From contig NZ_JADBEC010000001.1 of NCBI RefSeq assembly GCF_014873945.1, forward strand, positions 3,117,001 through 3,181,000: a stretch of DNA of 64,000 nt, given 5' to 3'. Of the stretch, positions 17,146 through 25,844 are shown piece after piece. The DNA comes from Rhizobium viscosum (lineage in GTDB: Bacteria > Pseudomonadota > Alphaproteobacteria > Rhizobiales > Rhizobiaceae). The notes under the pieces are model-generated. The model was given only the letters and a program-made list of their open reading frames with translations. It had not been told where the DNA came from and did no database searches. Both the position numbers and the translations under genes were made by a program. Numbering within the stretch: position 1 is the stretch's first letter; every line of letters starts with the position of its first letter.

Positions 17146-17337
17146 ATGGCAATCGGTTTCCATCGTGAATCCGCGACAATCTACCAGTTTCCCGTCAAGG
17201 CCGTTCAGGCCCAGAACCGCTTCGAGCGCTTTCGGATGATGGAGCGGGAGGCTGCTGGTGTGTGTGACGCTGCGCTCGACAGCTGCTGGTATCACGACGA
17301 AGCCGTTCGCACGGACGGCAAGAAGCCCAATTCCTGA
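17146..17337 (+). CDS. gstI: GstI, glutamine synthetase translation inhibitor (DUF2735)
   Basis: A 63-residue protein beginning MAIGFHRESATIYQFPV, divergent from glnII. The length, place and sequence type match GstI of R. leguminosarum, a small protein that blocks translation of glnII mRNA when nitrogen is sufficient. The family is otherwise known as DUF2735, and the IYQFP motif is its hallmark. AAGGAAGG lies 7-8 bases before the ATG, so the short gene is well supported. Its promoter region carries NtrC-like sites. The function is taken from the characterised orthologue, the identification from position, length and motif. Confidence 0.88.
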   Translation: MAIGFHRESATIYQFPVKAVQAQNRFERFRMMEREAAGVCDAALDSCWYHDEAVRTDGKKPNS

Positions 17338-17376
17338 TCTGACGATCGATGATGAATGACCGCTTAGGCGGGGGCG

Positions 17377-17417
17377 AGCCTGCGCGTGGCCGCTAGATCA
17401 AGCGACATGCGCAGGCT
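17377..17417. terminator. Possible bidirectional hairpin between gstI and the sugar-kinase gene
   Basis: AGCCTGCGC (17377-17385) pairs with GCGCAGGCT (17409-17417), with a small inner CGCT/AGCG pairing. It sits midway between two converging genes. There is no good T run on either side, so it may be a transcript-stabilising structure and not a terminator. Confidence 0.4.
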
Positions 17418-17429
17418 TCAATCCCGATA

Positions 17430-18341
17430 TCAGAGGCCGAGCTTTTCCTTCGGCACGAGTGCGCCGTGCTCGCTGACCACGTGGGCGGCGATTTTGGCCG
17501 CGAAGCGAGCGGCTGCCGGCGCGTCCCGGTTCTCCAGATAATGAGCAAGAAACGCGCCGTTGAAACTGTCGCCCGCGCTCGTCGTGTCGACGACCATTTT
17601 CACCTTTTCTGCCGGCACGTAAGCTTTCTCGTTGGCGAAGCTCAGCGTTGCGCCTTCCGCACCGTTCTTGACAACGACATGTGAGGCACCGAGCGCAAGA
17701 TAGCGTTCGATGGTGGCGTCGATAGAGGCGTCTCCGAAATGGGCAACCTCGTCGTCGAAGCTCGGCATGACCAGCGAGGAAGCGCGGCCGCCTTCGCTGA
17801 TCGTCGTGTGCATGACATCGTAACTCGACCAGAGGCGGGGGCGGATATTCGGATCGAAGACCACGAACTTGCCGACAGCCTTGGCGCGGCGGATTTCGGC
17901 GAGCAGCGTGTCGGCGTCGTCATGCGAGAGGATGGCAAGCGTGATGCCGGAGAAATAGACAACGTCAGCACTTTCCACGGCTTCACGCAGGCGGTCAGGA
18001 TCGGCGGCGAGACTGCGGGCGGCGGAACTATCGCGCCAGTAGCTGAAGGAGCGTTCGCCATCCCTGAGATTGATCATGTAGAGGCCGGGCGTCTTGCCCT
18101 TGATGCGGTGGATGAGATCCGTGCCGATACCGGCCTTGCCCATGAAGGCGACCATTTCATCGGACATGGGATCATCGCCGAGCGCGGTGAAATAATCGAC
18201 CGACCAGGCGGAGGGCAGGCAGGCGCGAGCATACCATGCGGTGTTGAAGGTATCGCCGGCAAAGCCTTTCCGCAGGAGGCCTTCACCCGCCTGCGAGAGC
18301 TCCACCATGCATTCGCCAATCGACAGAAACCGTCCGCTCAA
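17430..18341 (-). CDS. kdgK: PfkB-family sugar kinase, probable 2-keto-3-deoxygluconate kinase
   Basis: A 303-residue ribokinase-fold kinase. The N-terminus SGRFLSIGECMVELSQ and the PfkB signature 2, DTTSAGDSFNGAFLA with its catalytic aspartate, are clear; the GECMVEL start is typical of KDG kinases. The start is taken as TTG at 18341 because GGGAGGA ends just 4 bases before it and the encoded protein then begins exactly at the conserved domain. The upstream ATG at 18422 would add 27 unconserved residues. It lies 112 bases after oppF on the same strand and could be reached by read-through. Substrate is inferred from similarity only. Confidence 0.82.
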   Translation of the reverse strand: MSGRFLSIGECMVELSQAGEGLLRKGFAGDTFNTAWYARACLPSAWSVDYFTALGDDPMSDEMVAFMGKAGIGTDLIHRIKGKTPGLYMINLRDGERSFSYWRDSSAARSLAADPDRLREAVESADVVYFSGITLAILSHDDADTLLAEIRRAKAVGKFVVFDPNIRPRLWSSYDVMHTTISEGGRASSLVMPSFDDEVAHFGDASIDATIERYLALGASHVVVKNGAEGATLSFANEKAYVPAEKVKMVVDTTSAGDSFNGAFLAHYLENRDAPAAARFAAKIAAHVVSEHGALVPKEKLGL

Positions 18342-18453
18342 GCCGTCCTCCCGGATTTTTTCTGCTCTTGCGGATACGCGAAGAGGCGGGAGGAGACAAG
18401 TCAAGGAGAGTTGAAAGTCCATCGCCCGTTGCGGGGCGATGGAGAATGTCGTG

Positions 18454-19440
18454 TCAGGGCCTGTCCATATGGTAGCAGGCAGCCGTCTGGCCGGGGCGGA
18501 CGAGTTCCGTCGGCGGCATTTCGGTGCGACAGACATCCGTCGCCTTCCAGCAGCGCGGCGAGAAGACGCAGCCCTTTGGCGGGTTCAGCGGTGAAGGCGG
18601 ATCGCCTTGCAGGCGGATGCGGCTGCGCAGACGCGCGAGCTTTGGATCCGGGATCGGCGCCGCCGAGAAAAGCGCCTGCGTGTACGGGTGGGCCGGATGT
18701 TCGAAGACAGTGGCGCAATCGCCCGCTTCGACGACCTTGCCCAGATAGAGAACCAGCACGTCATCGGAGATCAGGCGCACCACCGAGAGGTCGTGGCTGA
18801 TGAAGATCAGCGTCAGGCCAAACTCCTTGCGCAGCTTGCGAAGCAGCGTGATGACCTGACCCTGGATCGACACGTCGAGGGCCGAGACCGGCTCGTCGCA
18901 GATGATGAGCTTTGGCCGGGTGACGACGGCGCGGGCAATACCGATGCGCTGCGCCTGACCGCCCGAAAATTCGTGCGGATAGCGGTTGATCATCTCCGGC
19001 ACCAGGCCGACGGCGGCCATGATCTCGCGTACGCGCTCCAGCCGCTGGGCTTTCGTCAGCTTCGGCTCGAAAACGGTGAGCGGCTCGGCGATGATGTCGC
19101 CGACCGTCATGCGCGGATCGAGCGAGGCAATCGGATCCTGGAAGATGATCTGCATGTCGCGGCGTGCGGCACGCATTTCCTCATCCGAGAGATCAAGCAG
19201 GTTGCGGCCCTGCCAGAGGATACGGCCCTTCTGCGACTTCAGAAGACGCAGGATCGAGCGGCCGAGCGTGGATTTGCCGCAGCCGGATTCGCCGACGATG
19301 CCGAGCGTGCGGCCTTCGGCGAGGTCGAAGCTGACATTGTTGACGGCCGTCAGCATCAGCGGCGGCTTGAAGAAGGATTTCGAGGGAATCTCGAACTGGG
19401 TCGTCAGGTTCTCGACCCTCAGAAGCGAGCGTTCAGCCAT
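18454..19440 (-). CDS. oppF: Oligopeptide ABC transporter ATP-binding protein OppF
   Basis: A 328-residue ABC ATPase. Walker A GESGCGKST (about residue 51), signature FSGGQ, Walker B LIICDEPVSALD and the H-loop ISHDL are intact. The C-terminal oligopeptide/dipeptide extension has the CVFSPRC motif typical of OppD/OppF subunits. It pairs with OppD to power peptide import. Its start overlaps the end of oppD by eight bases, so the two are translationally coupled as the last members of the oppABCDF operon. Confidence 0.95.
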   Translation of the reverse strand: MAERSLLRVENLTTQFEIPSKSFFKPPLMLTAVNNVSFDLAEGRTLGIVGESGCGKSTLGRSILRLLKSQKGRILWQGRNLLDLSDEEMRAARRDMQIIFQDPIASLDPRMTVGDIIAEPLTVFEPKLTKAQRLERVREIMAAVGLVPEMINRYPHEFSGGQAQRIGIARAVVTRPKLIICDEPVSALDVSIQGQVITLLRKLRKEFGLTLIFISHDLSVVRLISDDVLVLYLGKVVEAGDCATVFEHPAHPYTQALFSAAPIPDPKLARLRSRIRLQGDPPSPLNPPKGCVFSPRCWKATDVCRTEMPPTELVRPGQTAACYHMDRP

Positions 19441-20452
19441 GGCTCAGCAACTCCTCGCGGCGGGGGAAGGGATGGAAGCAGGCGGCGCAATGATTTGCCC
19501 CCTGTTGTTGAAGCTGCGGCGGTCGGTCGATGCAATCGTCCTGGACCTGCGAGCAGCGCGGCGAGAAATTGCAACCCTTCGGCAGGTGCTGCAGATTCGG
19601 CGGGCGGCCGGGAATGACAACGAGATCGTCGACATCCTGATCCGGGCGCGGGATCGAAGCATGCAGTGCTGCGGTATACGGATGGGCCGGGTTTTCGAAG
19701 AGTTCGTCGACAGGCGCTTCCTCGACGATGCGGCCGGCATACATGACGGCCACCTTATCGGCGAGGCCCGCGACGACGCCGAGGTCGTGGGTGATCATGA
19801 TCAGTGCCGTGTTCATCTCTGCCGTCAGATCGTTGAAGAGATCGAGGATCTGCGCCTGGATGGTTACGTCGAGCGCGGTGGTCGGCTCGTCGGCAATCAG
19901 GAGCTTCGGCTTGGTGAGCAGCGCCATAGCGATGACGATGCGCTGGCGCATGCCGCCCGAAAGCTCGTGCGGATAGAGGCCGAAACGGCGGGTGGGATCA
20001 GGGATGCCGACACGCTTCAGCATGTCGAGCGCTTCGGTCGATGCCGCCTTGGCAGTGAAGCCGCGGTGGATTTCGAGTTGTTCCGTCAATTGCCGGGAAA
20101 TACGAAGAGACGGATTGAGTGCCGTCATCGGATCCTGGAAGACCATGGCCATGTCCTTGCCGCGGACATGGTCGAGCTCGCGTGGTTTCAGTGACAGCAC
20201 GTCCTTGCCTTCGAGCAGGGCCTGGCCTGTCGTCTTGCCGTTCTTGGCAAGCAGGCCCATGACGCCCAGGAAGGTCTGGCTCTTGCCCGAACCGGATTCG
20301 CCGACGATGGCGATGCGTTCGCCGCGACGGACCGTCAGGTTCATGTTGGAGACCGCTTTCACCTGACCCTCGGGTGTTTCGAAGGTGATCGAGTAATCCT
20401 TCAGTTCGAGAAGCGTATCCTGCTGTTTTTCTTTTTTGTTTTCCTGGGTCAT
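19433..20452 (-). CDS. oppD: Oligopeptide ABC transporter ATP-binding protein OppD
   Basis: A 339-residue ABC ATPase with Walker A GESGSGKS, signature LSGGM, Walker B LLIADEPTTALD and the C-terminal CNFSPRC oligopeptide motif. The start at 20452 is chosen because GAAGGAT lies just upstream, overlapping the end of oppC, and the residues before it are not conserved. A lysine/glutamine-rich N-terminal tail (about 12 residues) precedes the nucleotide-binding domain. It forms the heterodimeric motor with OppF. Confidence 0.95.
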   Translation of the reverse strand: MTQENKKEKQQDTLLELKDYSITFETPEGQVKAVSNMNLTVRRGERIAIVGESGSGKSQTFLGVMGLLAKNGKTTGQALLEGKDVLSLKPRELDHVRGKDMAMVFQDPMTALNPSLRISRQLTEQLEIHRGFTAKAASTEALDMLKRVGIPDPTRRFGLYPHELSGGMRQRIVIAMALLTKPKLLIADEPTTALDVTIQAQILDLFNDLTAEMNTALIMITHDLGVVAGLADKVAVMYAGRIVEEAPVDELFENPAHPYTAALHASIPRPDQDVDDLVVIPGRPPNLQHLPKGCNFSPRCSQVQDDCIDRPPQLQQQGANHCAACFHPFPRREELLSHG

Positions 20453-20453
20453 C

Positions 20454-21371
20454 CTATCGATCCTTCGGGTCGAACGCGTCGCGCAGCCCGTCGCCAATGA
20501 AGAGCAGGCTGAGCAGCAGGGCCACGAGGAAGCTTGCCGGGAAAATCAGCAGCCAGGGCATGCTTTCCATGGCGTCGGTGCCTTCGGCAATCAGGGTGCC
20601 GAGCGAGGTCAGTGGTTCCTGAACGCCGAAGCCAAGATAGGACAGAAAGCTCTCGGTCGCGATGATTTCCGGCACGGTCAGTGCGGCGAAGATGACGACG
20701 GGGCCGACGAGGTTCGGGATGATGTGCTTGGTGATGATCTTGAAGGGCTTCTGACCCGAGGCGCGGGCGGCTTCCACGAATTCGCGGTGCTTGAGCGACA
20801 GGGTCTGGCCGCGCACGATGCGGGCCATGGTCAGCCATTCGAGCGCACCGATCGCTGCAAAGAGCAGGTAGACGTTGCGGCCGAAGATCACCATCAGCAG
20901 GATGACGAAGAGGATGTAGGGAAGCGCATACATGATGTCGACGAAGCGCATCATGATCGAGTCCAGCCTGCCGCCTATATAGCCTGAAATCGCACCATAG
21001 AGCACGCCGATGACGACGGAGACGAGGGTTGCCGTGAGTGCCACGGCAAGCGAAACGCGCGTGCCGTAAAGCACACGGGCCAGCAGGTCGCGGCCGTTCG
21101 GATCGGTGCCGAAATAATGGCCGCTTTCGAAGGATGGAGGCGCGCGGAAGGCGGCCCAATCCGGGTCTTCATAGTTGAAGGGGATGAAGCTTGGGCCAAG
21201 GAAGGCGGCCAGTATGAGCAGCACCAGCACACCGATGGAGATGACGGCTGCCTTGTTGCGCGAGAGGCGGCGCAGCGCATCTTTGGTCAGCGAGCGGCCT
21301 TCCGGAGACAGGCCTTCCGCTTCCAGCAGTTCGGCTGCAAGCAGCTCTCTTTTTGCGGGATTGAGGATCAT
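20454..21371 (-). CDS. oppC: Oligopeptide ABC transporter permease OppC
   Basis: A 305-residue inner-membrane permease with a long cytoplasmic N-terminus and about six membrane helices. The FGTDPNGRDLLARVLYGTRVSL segment in two halves and the EAA loop FVEAARASGQKPFKIITKHI are typical of OppC/DppC. It overlaps oppB by four bases (ATGA type coupling) and abuts oppD. Together with OppB it forms the channel of the peptide importer. Confidence 0.95.
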   Translation of the reverse strand: MILNPAKRELLAAELLEAEGLSPEGRSLTKDALRRLSRNKAAVISIGVLVLLILAAFLGPSFIPFNYEDPDWAAFRAPPSFESGHYFGTDPNGRDLLARVLYGTRVSLAVALTATLVSVVIGVLYGAISGYIGGRLDSIMMRFVDIMYALPYILFVILLMVIFGRNVYLLFAAIGALEWLTMARIVRGQTLSLKHREFVEAARASGQKPFKIITKHIIPNLVGPVVIFAALTVPEIIATESFLSYLGFGVQEPLTSLGTLIAEGTDAMESMPWLLIFPASFLVALLLSLLFIGDGLRDAFDPKDR

Positions 21372-22291
21372 CTGTTTCTCACTTTCGGGTCCAGCCAGGC
21401 ATAGGCGATATCGACCAGAAGGTTCAGGAACACGATCAGCACCATGTAGAAGATGACCGTACCGAGAACCATGCCGTAATCGCGGTTCAGCGCTGCGTTG
21501 ACGAAATAGCGGCCGATGCCGGGCAATCCGAAGATGCTTTCGACAACCAGCGAGCCGGTGAGAAGGTAGCTTGCCGCCGGACCCAGATAAGAGACAACGG
21601 GCATCATGGCGGGCTTCAGCGCGTGGCGCATGACCGTCAGGCGCGGGCCGATGCCCTTGGCCTTGGCGGTACGGATGAAGTTCTGGTTCATCACCTCGAT
21701 CATCGAGCCGCGGGTGATGCGCGAGATGCGGCCGGCATGCGGCAACGCAAGAACCACGATCGGCAGGACGAGAAATTTGATCGAGCCGTCACCCCAGCCG
21801 CCGACTGGAAACCAGGCGAGGTGGATGCCGAAGATCAGCTGCATGATCGGCGCGATCAGGAAGTTCGGAAGAACGACGCCCACCAGAATGAGGGCACTCA
21901 GAATATAGTCCGGTGCCTTGTTCTGATAGAGCGCCCCAAGACAGCCGACAGCCACGCCGACAATGATCGCAATCAGGAAGGCAGCCGTACCGATGGTGAA
22001 GGTATAGGGCAGACCGATCATGATCTGCTGGGCGACGGTGAAGTCCTCGCTTGCAAAGGAGGGGCCGAGGTCGCCTTTCAGCAGGTCGCCGACATAGATC
22101 AGGTATTGCTGAACGAGCGGCTTATCCAGATTGTAATGGGCCGCAAGGTTTTTCAAGATCACCGGCGGCAATGGCCTTTCGCCATCGAAGGGGCCGCCGG
22201 GGGCAAGGCGCAAAACGAAAAAGCAAGCTGTGACGGCGATCCACAGAACAGGGATCGTCGACAGCAATCGACGGAGAGCGTATTTGATCAT
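21368..22291 (-). CDS. oppB: Oligopeptide ABC transporter permease OppB
   Basis: A 307-residue permease starting MIKYALRRLLSTIPVLW, with six membrane helices and the EAA loop IRTAKAKGIGPRLTVMRHAL. It carries the family stretch APGGPFDGERPLPP after the first helix. It lies 48 bases after oppA with a stable hairpin in between, and its 3' end overlaps oppC. Part of a complete oppABCDF set. Confidence 0.95.
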   Translation of the reverse strand: MIKYALRRLLSTIPVLWIAVTACFFVLRLAPGGPFDGERPLPPVILKNLAAHYNLDKPLVQQYLIYVGDLLKGDLGPSFASEDFTVAQQIMIGLPYTFTIGTAAFLIAIIVGVAVGCLGALYQNKAPDYILSALILVGVVLPNFLIAPIMQLIFGIHLAWFPVGGWGDGSIKFLVLPIVVLALPHAGRISRITRGSMIEVMNQNFIRTAKAKGIGPRLTVMRHALKPAMMPVVSYLGPAASYLLTGSLVVESIFGLPGIGRYFVNAALNRDYGMVLGTVIFYMVLIVFLNLLVDIAYAWLDPKVRNR

Positions 22292-22302
22292 GGTCGTGGA
22301 GC

Positions 22303-22331
22303 GGCTCTTCCCGGAGTGACCGGGAAGAGCC
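22303..22331 (-). ncRNA. Intercistronic hairpin between oppA and oppB
   Basis: GGCTCTTCCCGG (22303-22314) pairs perfectly with CCGGGAAGAGCC (22320-22331) around a five-base loop, directly after the oppA stop on the minus strand. No U run follows, so it is more likely to protect the 3' end of oppA mRNA from exonucleases than to terminate fully. Such elements usually make the binding protein more abundant than the membrane subunits. Confidence 0.7.
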
Positions 22332-22339
22332 TTTCATCC

Positions 22340-23920
22340 TTATTCCTTGATGGACAGCCAGCGCGTGCGGTGGATGTCCTGAACGTTGTCGACGAAGCCC
22401 TCGATCTTGGGCGAGACGACGTTCTTGGAGACGTAGTAGTAGATCGGGAGTGCGGCTGAATCGTCCAGCGCGAGCTGTTCGGCCTTCTTGAAGATCTCAG
22501 CGCGCTTCGTCAGATCGGTCTGAGCGTTGCCCTCCTTGATCAGCTTGTCATAGTCGGCATTCGACCAGCGGCCATAGTTCATCTGAACGCCTGTCACGAG
22601 CAGGTTCAGGAAGTTGTCCGGATCGTTGTAGTCGGCAAGCCAGCCGGCACGGCCGATTTGCACTTCACCGCGCTGCAGCTGGTCGTAGTGGACCTTCGTT
22701 TCCGCGTTGACGAGCTCGACATTGACGCCAAGCGGCTTCCACATGGAGGCGATCGCGACAGCGATACGCTTGTGGTTGTCGTTGGTGTTGTACTTGAGCT
22801 CGGTCGTCAGCGGATGATCCGGGCCGAAGCCGGCTTCCTTCAGCAGCTTCTTGGCTTCTTCGACCTTGTCCTTGTAGGGAAGATCCTTCCAGGAAACGTA
22901 GGCCGGATCGCCGTAATTGGCGGTACCCGGCGGAACCCAGGAGTAAGCCGGCAGTTCGCCGGTGCCGAGGATCTGCGGACCGATGACTTCGCGGTTGATC
23001 GCCATGGAGAGAGCCTGGCGGACGCGCTTGTCGCTGAAGGGCGGCTTGGTCGAGTTGATGACGTAGTAGTAGAGGCCGGAGAAGGGGGCGACGTGCGCCT
23101 GACCCGGAAGGTTCTTCTTCATCCACTCGTACTGGTCGGTCGGGAAGTCGGTGAGGATATCGAATTCGCCGGCGCGGTAGCGCTTCAGCGCGGCTTCCTG
23201 ATCTTCGAGCACGAAGAACTTCGCGCCGTCGATCTTCAGATCCTTAGCGCCATACCACTGATCGTTCTTGACGGTCGTGACGTGCGAACCGGGGACCCAC
23301 TCGACCGGCTTGTACGGACCGTTGGTGACGATGTTGCCGATCTTGACCCAGTCCTGACCCTTGGCTTCGACGACATGCTTCGGCAGCGGATAGGCCGTGT
23401 AGTGCATCAGGGCGTTGATGAAATAGGGGGTCGGGTTTTCAAGGGTGATCTCGAGTGTCTTGTCGTCGATCGCCTTGACGCCGAGTTCGTTCAGATCGGT
23501 GATCTCGCCCTTGTTGATCTTTTCTGCGTTCTTGATGGTGAATTGCAGATAGGCGTAGTCGGCTGCATTCTTCGGGTCGATGAGGCGCTGGAAGGCGAAG
23601 ACGAAATCGCCGGCCGTTACCGGCTGGCCATCCGACCACTTGATGCCGTCACGCAGCTTGAAAGTGTAGACCTTGCCGTCAGGGGAAATGGTCCAGCTTT
23701 CGGCCTGGCCGGGAACCGGGTTGTCCTTGGCGTCTTCAGTGACGAGGCCTTCGAAGATGTCGCCGGCAATACGGTTTTCCCAGTCGCCGGAGAGTTTTTG
23801 CGGATCCAGCGAGGTGGGGTCGCCACCATTATGGATATTCAGCGTGGCCGCGTGGGCCGAAAATGCGAGCAATGAGCCAACCATTGCAGACGCGAGAAAT
23901 TTTTTCGTGAAAAAGGACAT
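22340..23920 (-). CDS. oppA: Oligopeptide ABC transporter periplasmic binding protein OppA
   Basis: A 526-residue solute-binding protein of family 5 with an N-terminal signal peptide (SAMVGSLLAFSAHA). LNIHNGGDPTSLDPQ opens the mature domain, as in OppA/MppA of enteric bacteria, and the FSDKRVRQALSMAINRE motif is present. It captures peptides in the periplasm and delivers them to OppBC. Some OppA relatives bind murein tripeptide, so cell-wall recycling is an alternative. First gene of the operon; the gap to the divergent alpha-glucosidase gene (23921-24194) should carry both promoters, though I cannot place them firmly. Confidence 0.94.
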   Translation of the reverse strand: MSFFTKKFLASAMVGSLLAFSAHAATLNIHNGGDPTSLDPQKLSGDWENRIAGDIFEGLVTEDAKDNPVPGQAESWTISPDGKVYTFKLRDGIKWSDGQPVTAGDFVFAFQRLIDPKNAADYAYLQFTIKNAEKINKGEITDLNELGVKAIDDKTLEITLENPTPYFINALMHYTAYPLPKHVVEAKGQDWVKIGNIVTNGPYKPVEWVPGSHVTTVKNDQWYGAKDLKIDGAKFFVLEDQEAALKRYRAGEFDILTDFPTDQYEWMKKNLPGQAHVAPFSGLYYYVINSTKPPFSDKRVRQALSMAINREVIGPQILGTGELPAYSWVPPGTANYGDPAYVSWKDLPYKDKVEEAKKLLKEAGFGPDHPLTTELKYNTNDNHKRIAVAIASMWKPLGVNVELVNAETKVHYDQLQRGEVQIGRAGWLADYNDPDNFLNLLVTGVQMNYGRWSNADYDKLIKEGNAQTDLTKRAEIFKKAEQLALDDSAALPIYYYVSKNVVSPKIEGFVDNVQDIHRTRWLSIKE

Positions 23921-24194
23921 ACTGTGTCCACCTTTCTAGGCTTTTCGCCTTTTCTTTGGTCATTTGTTCCCGATTTGACCTGTTACGTGCAGGTCAACGG
24001 CACCTTAACGCAAAGGTTTGGCGTTGCAACCCCTAAACCGGTGGGTAGCATTCGGGTGTGGACAAGCTTATAAGCGTCTCCCTTTTGTCCGATCGCGACT
24101 GCCTGATCTTTGCTCGAAAATGAGCCATTGAACTGTTGTTTTTTGCTTCGCCGCCATTAGTCTTGCGGCGAAATGAAGCGGGAGAAGGCAGTTC

Positions 24195-25844
24195 ATGGCG
24201 TTGCAGACGGGCGGGAATGCGGATTGGTGGCGCGGCGCTGTGATCTATCAGGTCTATCCGCGCTCGTTTCAGGATACGAACGGCGACGGGCTCGGCGATC
24301 TCAAGGGGATAACCCGGCGCCTCTCCCATATCGCAAGCCTTGGCGTCGATGCGATCTGGCTCTCGCCTTTCTTCAAATCGCCCATGGCCGACATGGGCTA
24401 TGACGTCTCCGACTATTGCGACGTCGATCCGATCTTCGGCACGCTCGACGATTTCGATGCGATGATGGCAGAAGCCCACAGGCTCGGCATAAAGGTCATC
24501 ATCGATCAGGTGATTTCCCATACGTCCGACCGGCATCCATGGTTCGTGGAAAGCCGCTCCAGCCGCACGAACGACAAGGCCGACTGGTATGTCTGGGCAG
24601 ACCCGAAGCCCGACGGGACAGCGCCGAACAACTGGCTGTCGATCTTCGGCGGGCCGGGATGGGAATGGGATGGCGTGCGCCGGCAATATTACCAGCACAA
24701 CTTCCTGACCTCGCAGCCGGACCTGAATTTTCACAGCAAGCCGGTTCAGGATGCGCTGCTGAAGACGGTGAAGTTCTGGCTCGACCGCGGCGTCGACGGT
24801 TTTCGGCTGGATACAGTAAATTATTACTTCTGTGACAAGCAACTCCGAGACAATCCGCCGCATGTGCCTGATCCGGATCAGGCTGGTCTCGATGCGCCCG
24901 ACAGCAATCCCTATGGCATGCAGAACCACCTCTACGACAAGACGCAGCCGGAGAACCTCGAATTCCTCAGGCGGTTCCGGGCTCTGCTCGATCAGTACGA
25001 GGAGCGCACGACGGTCGGCGAAGTCGGCGACGGCGCGCGCTCGTTGAAGACCGTCGCCGCCTATACGACCGGCGGCGACAAGCTGCATATGTGTTACACT
25101 TTCGATCTGCTCGGTCCTGAATTCACCGCGGCCCATATCCGAGGCTGCGTCGAGACCTTCCAGCGCATGGTGAAAGATGGCTGGGTCTGCTGGGCCTTCT
25201 CCAATCACGACGTCAACCGCCACGTCAGCCGCTTCGCGCTGACGGAAGAGGAGCGGCCCATCATCGCCAAGCTGGCGATTTCGGTGCTGGCAGCGCTTCG
25301 CGGTTCGATCTGCCTCTATCAAGGCGAGGAGCTGGGGCTGCCGGAGGCGGAGCTTGCCTTCGAAGACCTGCGCGACCCCTACGGCATCCGCTTCTGGCCG
25401 GCCTTCAAGGGCCGTGACGGATGCCGCACGCCGATGCCATGGGAAGCCGGCAAGGCGCATGCCGGCTTCACCAGCGCCGAGAAGAGCTGGCTGCCGGTGC
25501 CCTATGAACAGGCGGCGCTTTCCGTAGACACCCAGGAAAACGATGACAGTTCCGTGCTTCACCATTACCGGCGTACGCTGGAATTCCGGAAGACCCATCC
25601 GGTACTGATCGACGGCAGCATGGAATTCGTTGGCAGCAATCAGGACTTGCTCGCCTTTGTGCGCGAGAAGGGAGACGAGAAGCTGCTCTTCGTCTTCAAC
25701 CTGACACGTGAGGCCGCGGAGTTTCAGCTTCCTGCCGGCATGGCGCTGGGCGCTCCATTGCCCATGCCCGGGTTCAAAGCTGCTGCCGGTGCCAAGACAG
25801 TGCAGCTCGACGCGCTTGACGCTTTCTGCGCTCGGATCAGCTGA
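24195..25844 (+). CDS. aglA: Alpha-glucosidase, glycoside hydrolase family 13
   Basis: A 549-residue cytoplasmic GH13 enzyme of the oligo-alpha-glucosidase type. Motifs in order: [18 protein letters not shown], the nucleophile region [10 protein letters not shown], the acid/base region TTVGEVGD and the FSNHDVNRH aspartate. It splits alpha-glucosides such as sucrose, maltose or trehalulose. In Agrobacterium and Sinorhizobium the same enzyme (AglA) belongs to the aglEFGAK uptake operon; here no aglEFGK genes are near, so the match to AglA is by sequence type only. GGAGAAGG precedes the ATG. Its 3' end overlaps the converging ade gene by eight bases. Confidence 0.9.
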   Translation: MALQTGGNADWWRGAVIYQVYPRSFQDTNGDGLGDLKGITRRLSHIASLGVDAIWLSPFFKSPMADMGYDVSDYCDVDPIFGTLDDFDAMMAEAHRLGIKVIIDQVISHTSDRHPWFVESRSSRTNDKADWYVWADPKPDGTAPNNWLSIFGGPGWEWDGVRRQYYQHNFLTSQPDLNFHSKPVQDALLKTVKFWLDRGVDGFRLDTVNYYFCDKQLRDNPPHVPDPDQAGLDAPDSNPYGMQNHLYDKTQPENLEFLRRFRALLDQYEERTTVGEVGDGARSLKTVAAYTTGGDKLHMCYTFDLLGPEFTAAHIRGCVETFQRMVKDGWVCWAFSNHDVNRHVSRFALTEEERPIIAKLAISVLAALRGSICLYQGEELGLPEAELAFEDLRDPYGIRFWPAFKGRDGCRTPMPWEAGKAHAGFTSAEKSWLPVPYEQAALSVDTQENDDSSVLHHYRRTLEFRKTHPVLIDGSMEFVGSNQDLLAFVREKGDEKLLFVFNLTREAAEFQLPAGMALGAPLPMPGFKAAAGAKTVQLDALDAFCARIS

